The position numbers and the translations under genes were made by a program. A stretch of DNA of 64,000 nucleotides from Fibrella musci (GTDB lineage Bacteria > Bacteroidota > Bacteroidia > Cytophagales > Spirosomataceae): assembly GCF_041321105.1 (NCBI RefSeq), contig NZ_JBGGWD010000005.1, forward strand, positions 248,001-312,000, given 5' to 3'. Below, in pieces: positions 8,690 to 17,070 of the stretch. How positions within the stretch are numbered: position 1 is the first letter of the stretch; each line of letters opens with the position of its first letter. The notes under the pieces are model-generated. The model worked only from the letters and a program-made list of their open reading frames with translations, was not told the origin of the DNA and made no database searches.

Positions 8690-11600
8690 ATGAGTCTTTC
8701 TTCTCTCTCCTTAAAACGCCCGGTCTTCGCGATGGTGATGTCCATCGTGATTGTGCTGTTTGGGGTTATCGGGTACACCTTCCTGGGGGTACGTGAGTAC
8801 CCGGCCATCGACCCACCGGTTATCTCGGTCAGGACGAGCTATACCGGCGCCAACCCCGAAATTATTGAGTCGCAGATCACCGAGCCCATCGAAAAGACGC
8901 TGAACAGCATCGAGGGTATCCGCACGATCTCGTCCAACTCCGCGCTGGGAAGCAGCAACATCACGGTCGAATTCAACCTCGACACCGACCTGGAACGGGC
9001 CGCCAACGACGTGCGCGATAAAGTGTCGCAGGCACAGCGACTGCTTCCGCAGGACATTGACGCGCCGCCCGTGGTAACCAAGGCCGACGCCAACTCGGAC
9101 CCCATCATTTTCATGCCGATCCAGAGCACGACGCGTAACCCGATGCAATTATCGGACTACGCCGAAAACGTGCTTCAGGAGCGGCTGCAAACCATTCCGG
9201 GGGTATCGCAGGTGAATATCTTCGGGTTGAAGCGCTACGCTATGCGGATGTGGATCGACCCAGCCAAGCTGGCGGCTTACCAGATGACGGTGCAGGACAT
9301 TCAGGCGGCGTTGCAGGCGCAGAACGTTGAACTACCCGGCGGGAAAATCTACGGCAACAATACCGAACTCACGGTAAAATCGGTGGGTCGTCTGACGACC
9401 GAAGACGACTTCAACAACCTGATTCTACGCCAGACCAATCAGCAGATCCTGCGTCTGCGCGACGTGGGCTACGCCACGCTGGGGCCAGAAAACGAAGAAA
9501 CTTCGTCGAAACAGAACGGCGTACAGGGGGTCATTCTCGTACTGATTCCGCAGCCGGGCGCCAACTACGTCGATATTGCCGATGAGTTCTACAAACGCCT
9601 GGATCAGATCAAGAAAGACCTGCCGAAAGATTTGATCGTCAGTGTCGGCATCGACCGGAGTACTTTCATCCGCAAGGCCATCGAGGAAGTAGAAGAAACG
9701 CTGCTGATCTCGTTCGTGCTGGTGGTATTGGTCATTTACTTCTTCTTCCGCGACTGGCTCATCGCTTTCCGGCCACTGATTGATATCCCGGTTTCGCTGA
9801 TCGGTGCCTTCTTTATCATGTATGTTGCCGACTTCAGTATCAATATCTTAACACTGTTAGGGATTGTGCTAGCAACGGGCCTCGTGGTCGATGACGGCAT
9901 TGTGGTTACGGAGAACATCTTCAAAAAGATCGAAAAGGGCATGGAGCCCGAGCGCGCTGCCAAAGAAGGGTCTGAAGAGATTTTCTTCGCGGTAATCGCC
10001 ACCTCGATTACGCTGGCGATCGTGTTTCTGCCCATCATTTTCCTTCAGGGCTTTGTGGGTCGTCTCTTCCGGGAGTTTGGGATTGTCGTAGCCGGAGCCG
10101 TTTTGATTTCAGCCTTCGTATCCCTGACGTTGACGCCCGTACTAAGCGTAAAACTGACGTCCAAAACACACGGTGAGTCCTGGTTTTATCGCAAAACCGA
10201 GCCTTTCTTTCAATGGCTCGATACCACGTACCGCAACTCGCTCGGCAGCTTTTTGAAGAAACGCCGCTGGGCCTGGGCCATGATGGTGGCCTGTCTGGCG
10301 CTGGTATTTGGACTGGGAGCCACTCTGAAATCAGAGTTAGCCCCGCTGGAAGACCGTGGCCGGATTCGGATTCCCATCACGGCGCCGGAAGGCACAAGCT
10401 ACGAAGCAATGTCGGGCATTGCCGACCGCGTAACACGGCTGGTGCTCGACTCCATCCCGGAAACCAAGCTGACTTTCAGTGTAGTAGCACCAGGTAATTC
10501 AGGAGCGGGGGCTGTCAACTCGGGCTTCGTGTTCGTTAACCTGAAAGACGCCAATGAGCGAACCCGATCGCAACAGCAGATTGTCGACAACCTGACCAAG
10601 AACTTTAGGAAGTTTACGGACGCCAAGATGTTCCCCACGCAGGAACAGACCATTTCGACGGGTGGCCGGTCAGGCTCATCATTGCCGGTGCAGTTTGTAC
10701 TGCAAAACCTGAGTTTTGACAAGCTGCGCGAGAAACTGCCGCAGTTCCTCGAAGAAGCGCAGAAAGATCCGACGTTCCAGAACGTCGACGTCGACCTGAA
10801 GTTCAACAAGCCTGAACTCAACATCAGCGTTGACCGCGAGAAAGCGACGGACCTTGGCGTATCGGTGCTCGACGTATCGAATACGCTCCAACTGGCACTC
10901 AGCAACCGGCGTCTGGCCTACTTCCTGATGAACGGGAAGCAGTATCAGGTGATTGGGCAGGTTGACCGCGAAAACCGCGATGAACCGACTGATCTGCGCA
11001 CCTTCTACGTCCGCAACAACCGGCAGGAGCTGATTCCGCTCGACAACGTGGTCCGGTTCAATGAAGTGAGCAGCCCGCCGCAGGTATATCACTATAACCG
11101 TTTCAAATCGGCAACGGTATCGGCGGGCCTTGCGCCGGGCAAGACTGTCGGTGATGGCGTAGCAGCCATGCAGGCGATTGCCGCCCGCGTGCTCGACCCC
11201 ACTTTCCAGACGTCCCTGACAGGTTCGTCGCGTGACTTCTCGGAAAGCTCATCGAATACACTGTTCGCCTTTGCCCTCGCGCTCATTCTGGTATACCTGA
11301 TTCTGGCGGCGCAGTTCGACTCGTTTGTCGATCCGTTCATTATCATGCTGACGGTGCCGCTAGCACTGGCGGGTGCGGTCTTCTCACTCTGGCTGTTCAA
11401 TCAGACGCTCAATATCTTTAGTCAGATTGGGATTATCGTGCTGGTGGGGCTGGTCACGAAAAACGGGATTTTGATCGTCGAATTTGCCAACGAGCAAATG
11501 GCCGAAGGCAAGACCAAAGTGGCCGCCGCCCTTGAGTCGGCAGCGATGCGCCTTCGTCCGATTCTGATGACCACACTCGTAGCAGCCTTCGGCGCACTGC

Positions 11601-11806
11601 CGCTGGCGCTCGCGCTGGGTTCGGCCTCGAAGAGCCGCGTTCCGCTGGGTGTCGTGATCGTAGGTGGTCTTATGTTCTCGCTGATACTGACGTTGTTCGT
11701 TATCCCGGCCATGTACATTTTCATGTCGCGCCGTAAGCCCAGTCAGCCCATTGGCGAGTCTCCCGATCAGAAGCAACTGGAGAAAGAATCCGCAGAAGCG
11801 GTGTAA
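8690..11806 (+). CDS. RND multidrug efflux permease (HAE-1 type)
   Basis: The 1038-residue inner-membrane pump has the full AcrB-type architecture: TM1 (KRPVFAMVMSIVIVLFGVIG), a first porter domain, TM2-7 with the proton-relay segment GLVVDDGIVVTENIF near residue 400, a second porter domain and TM8-12 with LVGLVTKNGILIVEFANEQ. It should exchange protons for export of hydrophobic compounds with the upstream adaptor. Length and motifs are typical and the frame is intact. A heptad hairpin separates its stop from the convergent GH113-like gene. Confidence 0.95.
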   Translation: MSLSSLSLKRPVFAMVMSIVIVLFGVIGYTFLGVREYPAIDPPVISVRTSYTGANPEIIESQITEPIEKTLNSIEGIRTISSNSALGSSNITVEFNLDTDLERAANDVRDKVSQAQRLLPQDIDAPPVVTKADANSDPIIFMPIQSTTRNPMQLSDYAENVLQERLQTIPGVSQVNIFGLKRYAMRMWIDPAKLAAYQMTVQDIQAALQAQNVELPGGKIYGNNTELTVKSVGRLTTEDDFNNLILRQTNQQILRLRDVGYATLGPENEETSSKQNGVQGVILVLIPQPGANYVDIADEFYKRLDQIKKDLPKDLIVSVGIDRSTFIRKAIEEVEETLLISFVLVVLVIYFFFRDWLIAFRPLIDIPVSLIGAFFIMYVADFSINILTLLGIVLATGLVVDDGIVVTENIFKKIEKGMEPERAAKEGSEEIFFAVIATSITLAIVFLPIIFLQGFVGRLFREFGIVVAGAVLISAFVSLTLTPVLSVKLTSKTHGESWFYRKTEPFFQWLDTTYRNSLGSFLKKRRWAWAMMVACLALVFGLGATLKSELAPLEDRGRIRIPITAPEGTSYEAMSGIADRVTRLVLDSIPETKLTFSVVAPGNSGAGAVNSGFVFVNLKDANERTRSQQQIVDNLTKNFRKFTDAKMFPTQEQTISTGGRSGSSLPVQFVLQNLSFDKLREKLPQFLEEAQKDPTFQNVDVDLKFNKPELNISVDREKATDLGVSVLDVSNTLQLALSNRRLAYFLMNGKQYQVIGQVDRENRDEPTDLRTFYVRNNRQELIPLDNVVRFNEVSSPPQVYHYNRFKSATVSAGLAPGKTVGDGVAAMQAIAARVLDPTFQTSLTGSSRDFSESSSNTLFAFALALILVYLILAAQFDSFVDPFIIMLTVPLALAGAVFSLWLFNQTLNIFSQIGIIVLVGLVTKNGILIVEFANEQMAEGKTKVAAALESAAMRLRPILMTTLVAAFGALPLALALGSASKSRVPLGVVIVGGLMFSLILTLFVIPAMYIFMSRRKPSQPIGESPDQKQLEKESAEAV

Positions 11807-11811
11807 ACTGG

Positions 11812-11902
11812 CGTTCAAGGTTCAATAGCCAAGGTCCAACGTGGCTGACGCAAAAAGAAGACGCGTCAGCCACGTTGGACCTTGGCCATTGAACCTTGAA
11901 CC
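11812..11902. repeat. Heptad-periodic inverted repeat with TGACGC/GCGTCA tip
   Basis: Words at 11812-11846 (cgttcaa, ggttcaa, tagccaa, ggtccaa, cgtggct) pair with words at 11868-11902, differing at only two positions. The tip ggctgacgc (11843-11851) pairs with gcgtcagcc (11863-11871) around an 11-nt loop. It lies between convergent genes and is close in sequence to the element at 25928-26018. Confidence 0.85.
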
Positions 11903-12942
11903 TATTTCTCTTCCCAAACCCGCCGGAGCACTGCTTCGGCGGGTTTGTTTTGTGGGCTGAAGCTGTCGCGTTCGCGGTGGCCGTGATGGTCGTTCATGAA
12001 CCACTTCCAGAGAAAGCCGCCTGCAAACCACGGCTGCCCCCAAACGGCCTCGTGCAGTGCCGCGTAGGCATTGGCTTGTGCCTGCGGATTGGGTACACAA
12101 TCGGTTTCCGACTCCCAGGGCCGGGCAGCCGTGCCGTTACAGGCACGGTACCCAAACTCAGTGAACAGGATCGGTTTCTGGTATTTTCGGCTAAGCGCTT
12201 CCAATTCGGCCAGCGGTTTTTTCCAGCCCCGAACCATCGCTTTCTCCGACGGCGTCGTGGCGTCCGACAGCGGAAAATAAGCATCAACCCCGATGTAATC
12301 GAGCTGATTCCAGAACGGCAGCTGCGGGTAACGGTCCCAGTTGGCGGCATAGGTCAGTTTGCCTTTATACACCTTTCGCACGTCGTCGATCAGTTTCGTC
12401 CAGAAGGCGGGGCGGCTTAGGGCAAACCGATCCAGCTCGGTGGTGATGCACAGCAGATCGACCCCCAGCGAATCGGCGAGGTGGGCATTGTGCAGCACGT
12501 ACCCACGGTAGTCGGCCTCGAACGATAGCCAGTCGGCTTCCTGCTCAAACGCCAGATCGAGGTGCGAGCCGCCCATCATCCAGACGTGCGGCTTGAGCAT
12601 CACCTTCAACTTTTGCGCTCGGGCCATCTGTATCGTTTCGGCTACACCCGCCGGAGTCTCGCCCCACCACTGCCCCATCTGCCGGCGGCCGGGCGGCGGG
12701 TTGCCATGCCAGTAAAAATGCGGTGTGTCTTTCCGGCAAAAGCCATAGGGCACCACCGCCACCCAGTCGCCCCCATCGGCATGTAACGTACCCAGCGTAG
12801 AATCAGACGGTTTCTGAGGCGGAGCCACCAGGTTGGCCCCCTTCATTTTTTTGCCGACGTAGACGTAGGGCGGCTGTGCCTGGCAGTGGGCAAGCAGCCA
12901 GCCAGCCAACAGCCATAGTAGTGTAGGGTATCGCATGGGCAT
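11902..12942 (-). CDS. Exported GH113-like glycoside hydrolase
   Basis: The start at 12942 (MPMRYPTLLWLLAGWLLA) gives a signal peptide and a 346-residue product; the ATG at 12936 is an equally plausible start, and the frame extends upstream to 13056 without a signal-like N-terminus. The (beta/alpha)8 hydrolase shows QWWGETPAG, VMLKPHVWMMGG, a putative acid/base Glu in CITTELDRF, YIGVDAYFPLSD and a putative nucleophile Glu in LFTEFGYRA, the pattern of GH113 beta-mannanases and relatives. Substrate is inferred from family only. It is not part of the alpha-mannan locus 22 kb away. Confidence 0.8.
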   Translation of the reverse strand: MPMRYPTLLWLLAGWLLAHCQAQPPYVYVGKKMKGANLVAPPQKPSDSTLGTLHADGGDWVAVVPYGFCRKDTPHFYWHGNPPPGRRQMGQWWGETPAGVAETIQMARAQKLKVMLKPHVWMMGGSHLDLAFEQEADWLSFEADYRGYVLHNAHLADSLGVDLLCITTELDRFALSRPAFWTKLIDDVRKVYKGKLTYAANWDRYPQLPFWNQLDYIGVDAYFPLSDATTPSEKAMVRGWKKPLAELEALSRKYQKPILFTEFGYRACNGTAARPWESETDCVPNPQAQANAYAALHEAVWGQPWFAGGFLWKWFMNDHHGHRERDSFSPQNKPAEAVLRRVWEEK

Positions 12943-13014
12943 GGTCACTGTCTGGCATCGGATGAGAGTGCTGAATCCCACGATTATGGGGTAACGGCCC
13001 GTAGTTGGCCCCGC

Positions 13015-13022
13015 TACTTTTG
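13015..13022 (+). promoter_or_regulatory. Candidate -7 promoter element (TACTTTTG)
   Basis: An exact TAnnTTTG match lies 55 nt before the ATG of the lipoprotein gene at 13078, on the same strand. I could not find a convincing TTG -33 element at the right spacing. Confidence 0.35.
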
Positions 13023-13059
13023 TTTCAGCAAGTTGCTTACTTCCAATCTCATCCACAAT

Positions 13060-13094
13060 AACAATTCATTATCAATTATGAACTCACAATTCAC
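13060..13094. repeat. Heptad-periodic block over a start codon
   Basis: Five consecutive 7-bp words (aacaatt, cattatc, aattatg, aactcac, aattcac) resemble the GAACAAT-type arms at 22831 and 63171. No clear opposing arm is visible. The ATG of the next gene is the last triplet of the third word, and the following words encode its first residues. Confidence 0.5.
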
Positions 13095-13878
13095 ATTCCG
13101 TTTGTCGACAGTCAAATACAGCTTAAGGGCTATGGCCCTATGTGCCGGATTACTTCAGTTCGCCTGTTCGCCTACGTACCTGCTCCGCGACGAGTTTACC
13201 AGTGAAGCCATCGGTCAACTCCCGACAAAAAATATTCCGGGCGAACCAGCGGGTGATGCCATCACCTACATCCCCCAAATCGAATCGAGACTACGTATTG
13301 TTAAATTCGAACCCGACAATCAGTCTTCAACTGACAAAGCCTTATCGATTAGCAGTAAGCCTGTGGAGGGTAGTACGAGTACGTCCGGGCATACCACCTG
13401 GCTTACTTTCAGCGGCGTAACAACGGGTAATTTTTCCAAGACGATCAATTACCTGCTGGTTGGGAAGTTCGACAATTTCATGGACCCTATGCTTATTGAC
13501 CTGAACAACCAGATGGGGTCGCCGTTCATCCGCTTGGAGATGGAAGAGAACGGCATGCTATACGCGTTGCAGGACTACAATTCGTCCAGCACCCGAATCC
13601 CAGTCTGTCAGTTAAAGGCAAACGTGTACTACACAATCAGTTTTCAAATCAATCTGAAAGACGGACCCAAAGGGACTTGCCGCCTTGGTTTCATAGGTGA
13701 TCTGGTTGCCAACGGAGAGAACAACAGTTCTTTCCACAAAACGGTCCCGCTGATGTTCAACCCACTCGAAAACGTGACGGGGCCCGTTCAGCCTGCTATT
13801 AACTTCAATTGGCCCGAAGAAAAAGCAGCCGGACGCAGTCAGTTTATTATGAGTAGTCTGACGATCAAGCAGGACTAG
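13078..13878 (+). CDS. Putative lipoprotein of unknown function
   Basis: I do not recognise this family. The ATG at 13078 gives 266 residues with a lipoprotein-type leader (LRAMALCAGLLQFACSP, lipid Cys about residue 30). The frame reaches upstream to 13033, and an internal Met at residue 18 (MALCAGLLQFAC) is another possible start. The mature part is beta-rich with alternating hydrophobic strands (for example TWLTFSGVTTGNF, FIRLEMEENGMLYALQDY, NVYYTISFQI), compatible with a jelly-roll or LamG-like fold, but no diagnostic motif is seen. A rho-independent-type terminator follows 22 nt after the stop. Confidence 0.7.
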   Translation: MNSQFTFRLSTVKYSLRAMALCAGLLQFACSPTYLLRDEFTSEAIGQLPTKNIPGEPAGDAITYIPQIESRLRIVKFEPDNQSSTDKALSISSKPVEGSTSTSGHTTWLTFSGVTTGNFSKTINYLLVGKFDNFMDPMLIDLNNQMGSPFIRLEMEENGMLYALQDYNSSSTRIPVCQLKANVYYTISFQINLKDGPKGTCRLGFIGDLVANGENNSSFHKTVPLMFNPLENVTGPVQPAINFNWPEEKAAGRSQFIMSSLTIKQD

Positions 13879-13900
13879 CCTGTGCCGCTCAAAATACGTG

Positions 13901-13928
13901 GCCCCTCTGGATTGCCGGAGGGGCTTTT
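13901..13928 (+). terminator. Rho-independent-type terminator
   Basis: gcccctc (13901-13907) pairs with gaggggc (13918-13924) across a 10-nt loop and is followed by TTTT. It lies just downstream of the lipoprotein gene ending at 13878. Confidence 0.75.
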
Positions 13929-13998
13929 GTCGTTATGCCTTTATGTGGCCAATTTTAGGACATGAATCGCCTATTATTGCACACCTTCGTCAACAACT

Positions 13999-15369
13999 AT
14001 GATTACTACCTCGGTTTTTGATTTATTCAAGATCGGCCCCGGCCCGTCGAGTTCGCACACCATTGGCCCCATGAAAGCGGCCTATGATTTTGTGCAGCGC
14101 ATGGCCTCACTCCCGCCCGATCAGCTCAACGCCGCCGATACCCTGCACATCCATTTGTATGGTTCGCTGAGTGCTACGGGCAAAGGTCACGGTACCGACC
14201 GCGCCATTGTGGCGGGCCTGCTCGGCTGGCAACCCGACACCACCGACCCCGACGCGCTGCTGAACCTGCTGCGCGATCCCGCCGAAACGTACCCGGTCGC
14301 GATTGGGTCGAAGACGTTTCCCGTCAATGCGGCGTCACTGCATTTTGAACGGGTACGTTATGATTCACCTTACGCCAATACGATGGTCCTGCGCTTGAGC
14401 AGCGGGACGCAGCCGATCGCCGAAGAGGAATATTATTCCATTGGCGGAGGGTTCATCCTGCGCAAGGGCGACCCCAACGGCGAAGAAGGCCGGGCCGCCA
14501 TAACCGTGCCCTATCCTTACACCACCATGAAAGAGTTGAAGGCGCACCTGAGCGGGTCGGGCCTGTCACTGACGGAGGTACTCATGGCCAACGAAATGGC
14601 CATTACGGGCCAATCGCGCCGCGACATCAACCAGCGCCTCGATCAGTTGCTCGATGTAATGCACAAGGCCGTTCGGCGGGGGCTGCGCCAGAAAGGCATC
14701 TTACCGGGCAATATTAAACTACGGCGGAAAGCGCCGATGCTTTACCAGCAGGCCCGGTCGCTGGCCCAGTCGGCCGATAGTTTTCTGATTTTTCTGAATG
14801 CCTACTGCCTGGCCGCCTCTGAAGAAAACGCGGCGGGTGGCATCGTAGTAACGGCCCCGACATCGGGTGCCTCGGGCGTTATTCCGGGGCTAACGTACTT
14901 GGCTAAACACCATTTTCATTATGACCGCGCCACGCTGCGCGAGGGCATGCTGGCCGCCGCCGCGATCGGGTTTCTGGTGAAACACAATGCCAGCATTTCG
15001 GGGGCCGAAATGGGCTGTATGGGTGAGATCGGGACGGCGTCGGCCATGGGCGCGGCCTTCCTGACTCATTGTGCAGGCCACGGCATCGACGCCATCGAAG
15101 CGGCGGCCGAAATCGGGATTGAACATCACCTCGGTATGACCTGCGATCCCATTGGTGGGTACGTTCAGATTCCGTGTATCGAGCGGAATGCGATGGGTGC
15201 CGTAAAAGCGTACAACGCCTTTTTGCTGGCCTCATCGGGCTCGCCTGGTATGCAGAAGATCTCGCTGGACGCCGTCATCAAGGTAATGAAAGCCACCGGC
15301 CGCGATATGTCGACCAAATACAAAGAAACCTCCGAAGCAGGACTAGCCCTCAGCGCCACAGAGTGTTAA
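13999..15369 (+). CDS. sdaA: L-serine ammonia-lyase, single-chain iron-sulfur type
   Basis: The 456-residue enzyme deaminates L-serine to pyruvate and ammonia. The N-terminal beta-type domain opens with SVFDLFKIGPGPSSSHT and the C-terminal alpha-type domain contains GGIVVTAPTSGASGVIPG, GCMGEIGTASAMGAA and MTCDPIGGYVQIPCIERN, holding the cysteines that normally ligate the 4Fe-4S cluster. The ATG at 13999 gives the standard family N-terminus. A perfect 32-bp hairpin follows the stop. Confidence 0.95.
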   Translation: MITTSVFDLFKIGPGPSSSHTIGPMKAAYDFVQRMASLPPDQLNAADTLHIHLYGSLSATGKGHGTDRAIVAGLLGWQPDTTDPDALLNLLRDPAETYPVAIGSKTFPVNAASLHFERVRYDSPYANTMVLRLSSGTQPIAEEEYYSIGGGFILRKGDPNGEEGRAAITVPYPYTTMKELKAHLSGSGLSLTEVLMANEMAITGQSRRDINQRLDQLLDVMHKAVRRGLRQKGILPGNIKLRRKAPMLYQQARSLAQSADSFLIFLNAYCLAASEENAAGGIVVTAPTSGASGVIPGLTYLAKHHFHYDRATLREGMLAAAAIGFLVKHNASISGAEMGCMGEIGTASAMGAAFLTHCAGHGIDAIEAAAEIGIEHHLGMTCDPIGGYVQIPCIERNAMGAVKAYNAFLLASSGSPGMQKISLDAVIKVMKATGRDMSTKYKETSEAGLALSATEC

Positions 15370-15381
15370 CGCGCAGGCTGA

Positions 15382-15450
15382 CGGACAACTAAGCAAAAGC
15401 CGCTGGCGTGAGAAGCGATCTCACGCCAGCGGCTTTTGCTTAGTTGTCCG
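15382..15450. terminator. Perfect 32-bp inverted repeat, bidirectional terminator
   Basis: Arms 15382-15413 and 15419-15450 are exact reverse complements around a 5-nt loop. The stem contains aagcaaaagcc opposite ggcttttgctt, giving A/T-rich edges in both directions. It sits between the convergent sdaA and MarR genes and fits a bidirectional terminator. The arms show no 7-bp periodicity. Confidence 0.85.
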
Positions 15451-15460
15451 TAGAAGACTT

Positions 15461-15931
15461 TTATTCGTCTGGGTTCTCGCCCATCTTTTCGGCGGCGGCG
15501 AAGATAAGGCGGGTAAGCTCGATAGCCTCTTTCTCGCCGAGCCGTTCGGCAAACTTAACCCAGTTTTGTTGCCAGGCATCGGCTACTTCCGGGGCGAGGG
15601 CTTCGCCTTTTTCGGTAGCATACACAAGGGTATTCTTACCTTCTGCCTGCCGCCGCACCAGCCCTTTCAGCTCGAGCTTTTCGACGAGCCGCGTGATCGT
15701 GGAAGGTGACAGAAACAAGGTCTCACTCAACGCAGTAGGTGTTTGGCCTGGGTACGTTGCTACCTCGTTCAGCAGGTACGCGTGCGAGTAGGACAACCCC
15801 ATTTTGGCAAACTCACTATCACCGATGGCGGTAACGGCGCGGGCCAGCGCATTGGAGGCAAACAAGAGGCAGGCGCCATAACGGGAAGAAGGCGTCGTTG
15901 CTGGGGCGGGAAGGGTTGAAACTGGATTCAT
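15461..15931 (-). CDS. MarR-family transcriptional regulator
   Basis: The 156-residue protein has the winged-helix layout of MarR dimers: an N-terminal helix with YSHAYLLNEVATYPGQTPTA, a recognition helix region LSPSTITRLVEKLELKGLV, the wing RRQAEGKNTLVYATEKG, and a C-terminal dimerisation helix. MarR proteins usually respond to small ligands and repress nearby genes. Its targets are not evident here; the upstream co-directional gene is the CtlX-like hydrolase, whose stop is 43 nt from the regulator start. Confidence 0.88.
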   Translation of the reverse strand: MNPVSTLPAPATTPSSRYGACLLFASNALARAVTAIGDSEFAKMGLSYSHAYLLNEVATYPGQTPTALSETLFLSPSTITRLVEKLELKGLVRRQAEGKNTLVYATEKGEALAPEVADAWQQNWVKFAERLGEKEAIELTRLIFAAAEKMGENPDE

Positions 15932-15973
15932 ATCAAAACACCAACAAAGATGGCGCCAAATCCGTTTAGCGGT

Positions 15974-16924
15974 CTACTTTTCCGGTAGGTGAACTTCTGC
16001 CAACATACAGCGGGCCGAACCGCCGCCATTCGCCTCGATCGCCGACAGTTCGAATGCCTGTATCGCTGCGTAATCGTCGAGAATATCGATTTGCTTCTCC
16101 GTCAGCGAGTTGTAGGCCCGCTTCGACATCACCAGCAGCTTTTTCCCTTTCGTCGTTTTCACCAGCAGCATATTACCGGCAAAGGCGTTCATCTGCTCAA
16201 TCGTGATTTCGATGACGCGTTTGCCTAATCGTTCGAGCTCCTGCCGGATCATCAGTCGTTCGTCGACGTCGGGAATGGCCTGCAAACACACCACCGCAAA
16301 GGTGTCGCCAATACACATGACCACATTGGTGTGATACACCGGCTTACTATTCTGATCAACAGCGTGGAACAATACGGTTTTGTAGCCGGTCCGGGCGCGA
16401 AACTCAGCCAGCACCTCGGGGTGGGTACGTACCGACAGACAGGCAAAGGCCACCCGGTTCATCCGGTCGAGCACCATGCTACCTGTTCCTTCCAGGAATT
16501 TACCTTCCTGCTCGAAGTGCGTCAGGTCGACTACGCGCGATACGTGGAAGCGCTGCGCCAGATCGTCGATAATATCCTGCCGCCGTTCGAGTCGGCGGTT
16601 TTCGGCCTGCATGGGGTACAACACAACGGTCCCGCTGTAGTGAAACGACACCCAGTTGTTGGGGAAGATCGAATCGGGTGTATGGGGTTCGGGAGAGTCG
16701 TTGTAAACCATCACGTCTACACCTGCCGCCCGCAACTGCCGCACCATTTCATCGAATTCCTGCTGAGCTTCGGCCTGAGTCGGGTCGCCAGTTGAGTCCG
16801 TCGATTGAGCGGCTACGCTGGCCAGCGATGGATTCTGAAAGGCGTTGGAATCGGCCGTCTGTTCGTTGAAGCCGAATCGAACCGGCCTGATCATGAGAAT
16901 GCGCGACGTAGTTTGTGATTGCAT
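15974..16924 (-). CDS. CtlX-like amidinohydrolase (citrulline utilisation type)
   Basis: The 316-residue protein belongs to the arginine deiminase/amidinotransferase fold. Its start, SRILMIRPVRFGFNEQTADSN, matches the N-terminus of citrulline hydrolase CtlX proteins. Candidate catalytic elements are Asp in PDSIFPNNWVSFH, the GTGSMVLDR segment, His in VYHTNVVMCIGD, and the C-terminal Cys in GGGSARCMLAEVH. The substrate is inferred by family resemblance. It lies just downstream of a second amidinohydrolase gene on the same strand, separated by a 9-bp-periodic hairpin. Confidence 0.85.
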   Translation of the reverse strand: MQSQTTSRILMIRPVRFGFNEQTADSNAFQNPSLASVAAQSTDSTGDPTQAEAQQEFDEMVRQLRAAGVDVMVYNDSPEPHTPDSIFPNNWVSFHYSGTVVLYPMQAENRRLERRQDIIDDLAQRFHVSRVVDLTHFEQEGKFLEGTGSMVLDRMNRVAFACLSVRTHPEVLAEFRARTGYKTVLFHAVDQNSKPVYHTNVVMCIGDTFAVVCLQAIPDVDERLMIRQELERLGKRVIEITIEQMNAFAGNMLLVKTTKGKKLLVMSKRAYNSLTEKQIDILDDYAAIQAFELSAIEANGGGSARCMLAEVHLPEK

Positions 16925-16964
16925 GTGAAGGTTGTAATCGTGTGCTTAAAAATAAAGGTTTAAA

Positions 16965-17062
16965 CGCGAAGGGCGCGAAGATTCCGCAAAGGCCGCAAAG
17001 ACTTTTTTCAATGTTTTGGATAAATCCTTGGCGTGCTTCGCGTAACCTTCGCGCCCTTCGCG
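16965..17062. repeat. 9-bp-periodic imperfect inverted repeat
   Basis: Four 9-bp words at 16965-17000 (cgcgaaggg, cgcgaagat, tccgcaaag, gccgcaaag) face cttcgcg-type words ending at 17062 (accttcgcg at 17045-17053, cccttcgcg at 17054-17062), with a 2-nt phase slip further in. It fills the space between the start of the CtlX-like gene and the stop of the upstream co-directional deiminase gene. Confidence 0.75.
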
Positions 17063-17070
17063 TTTAAAAA

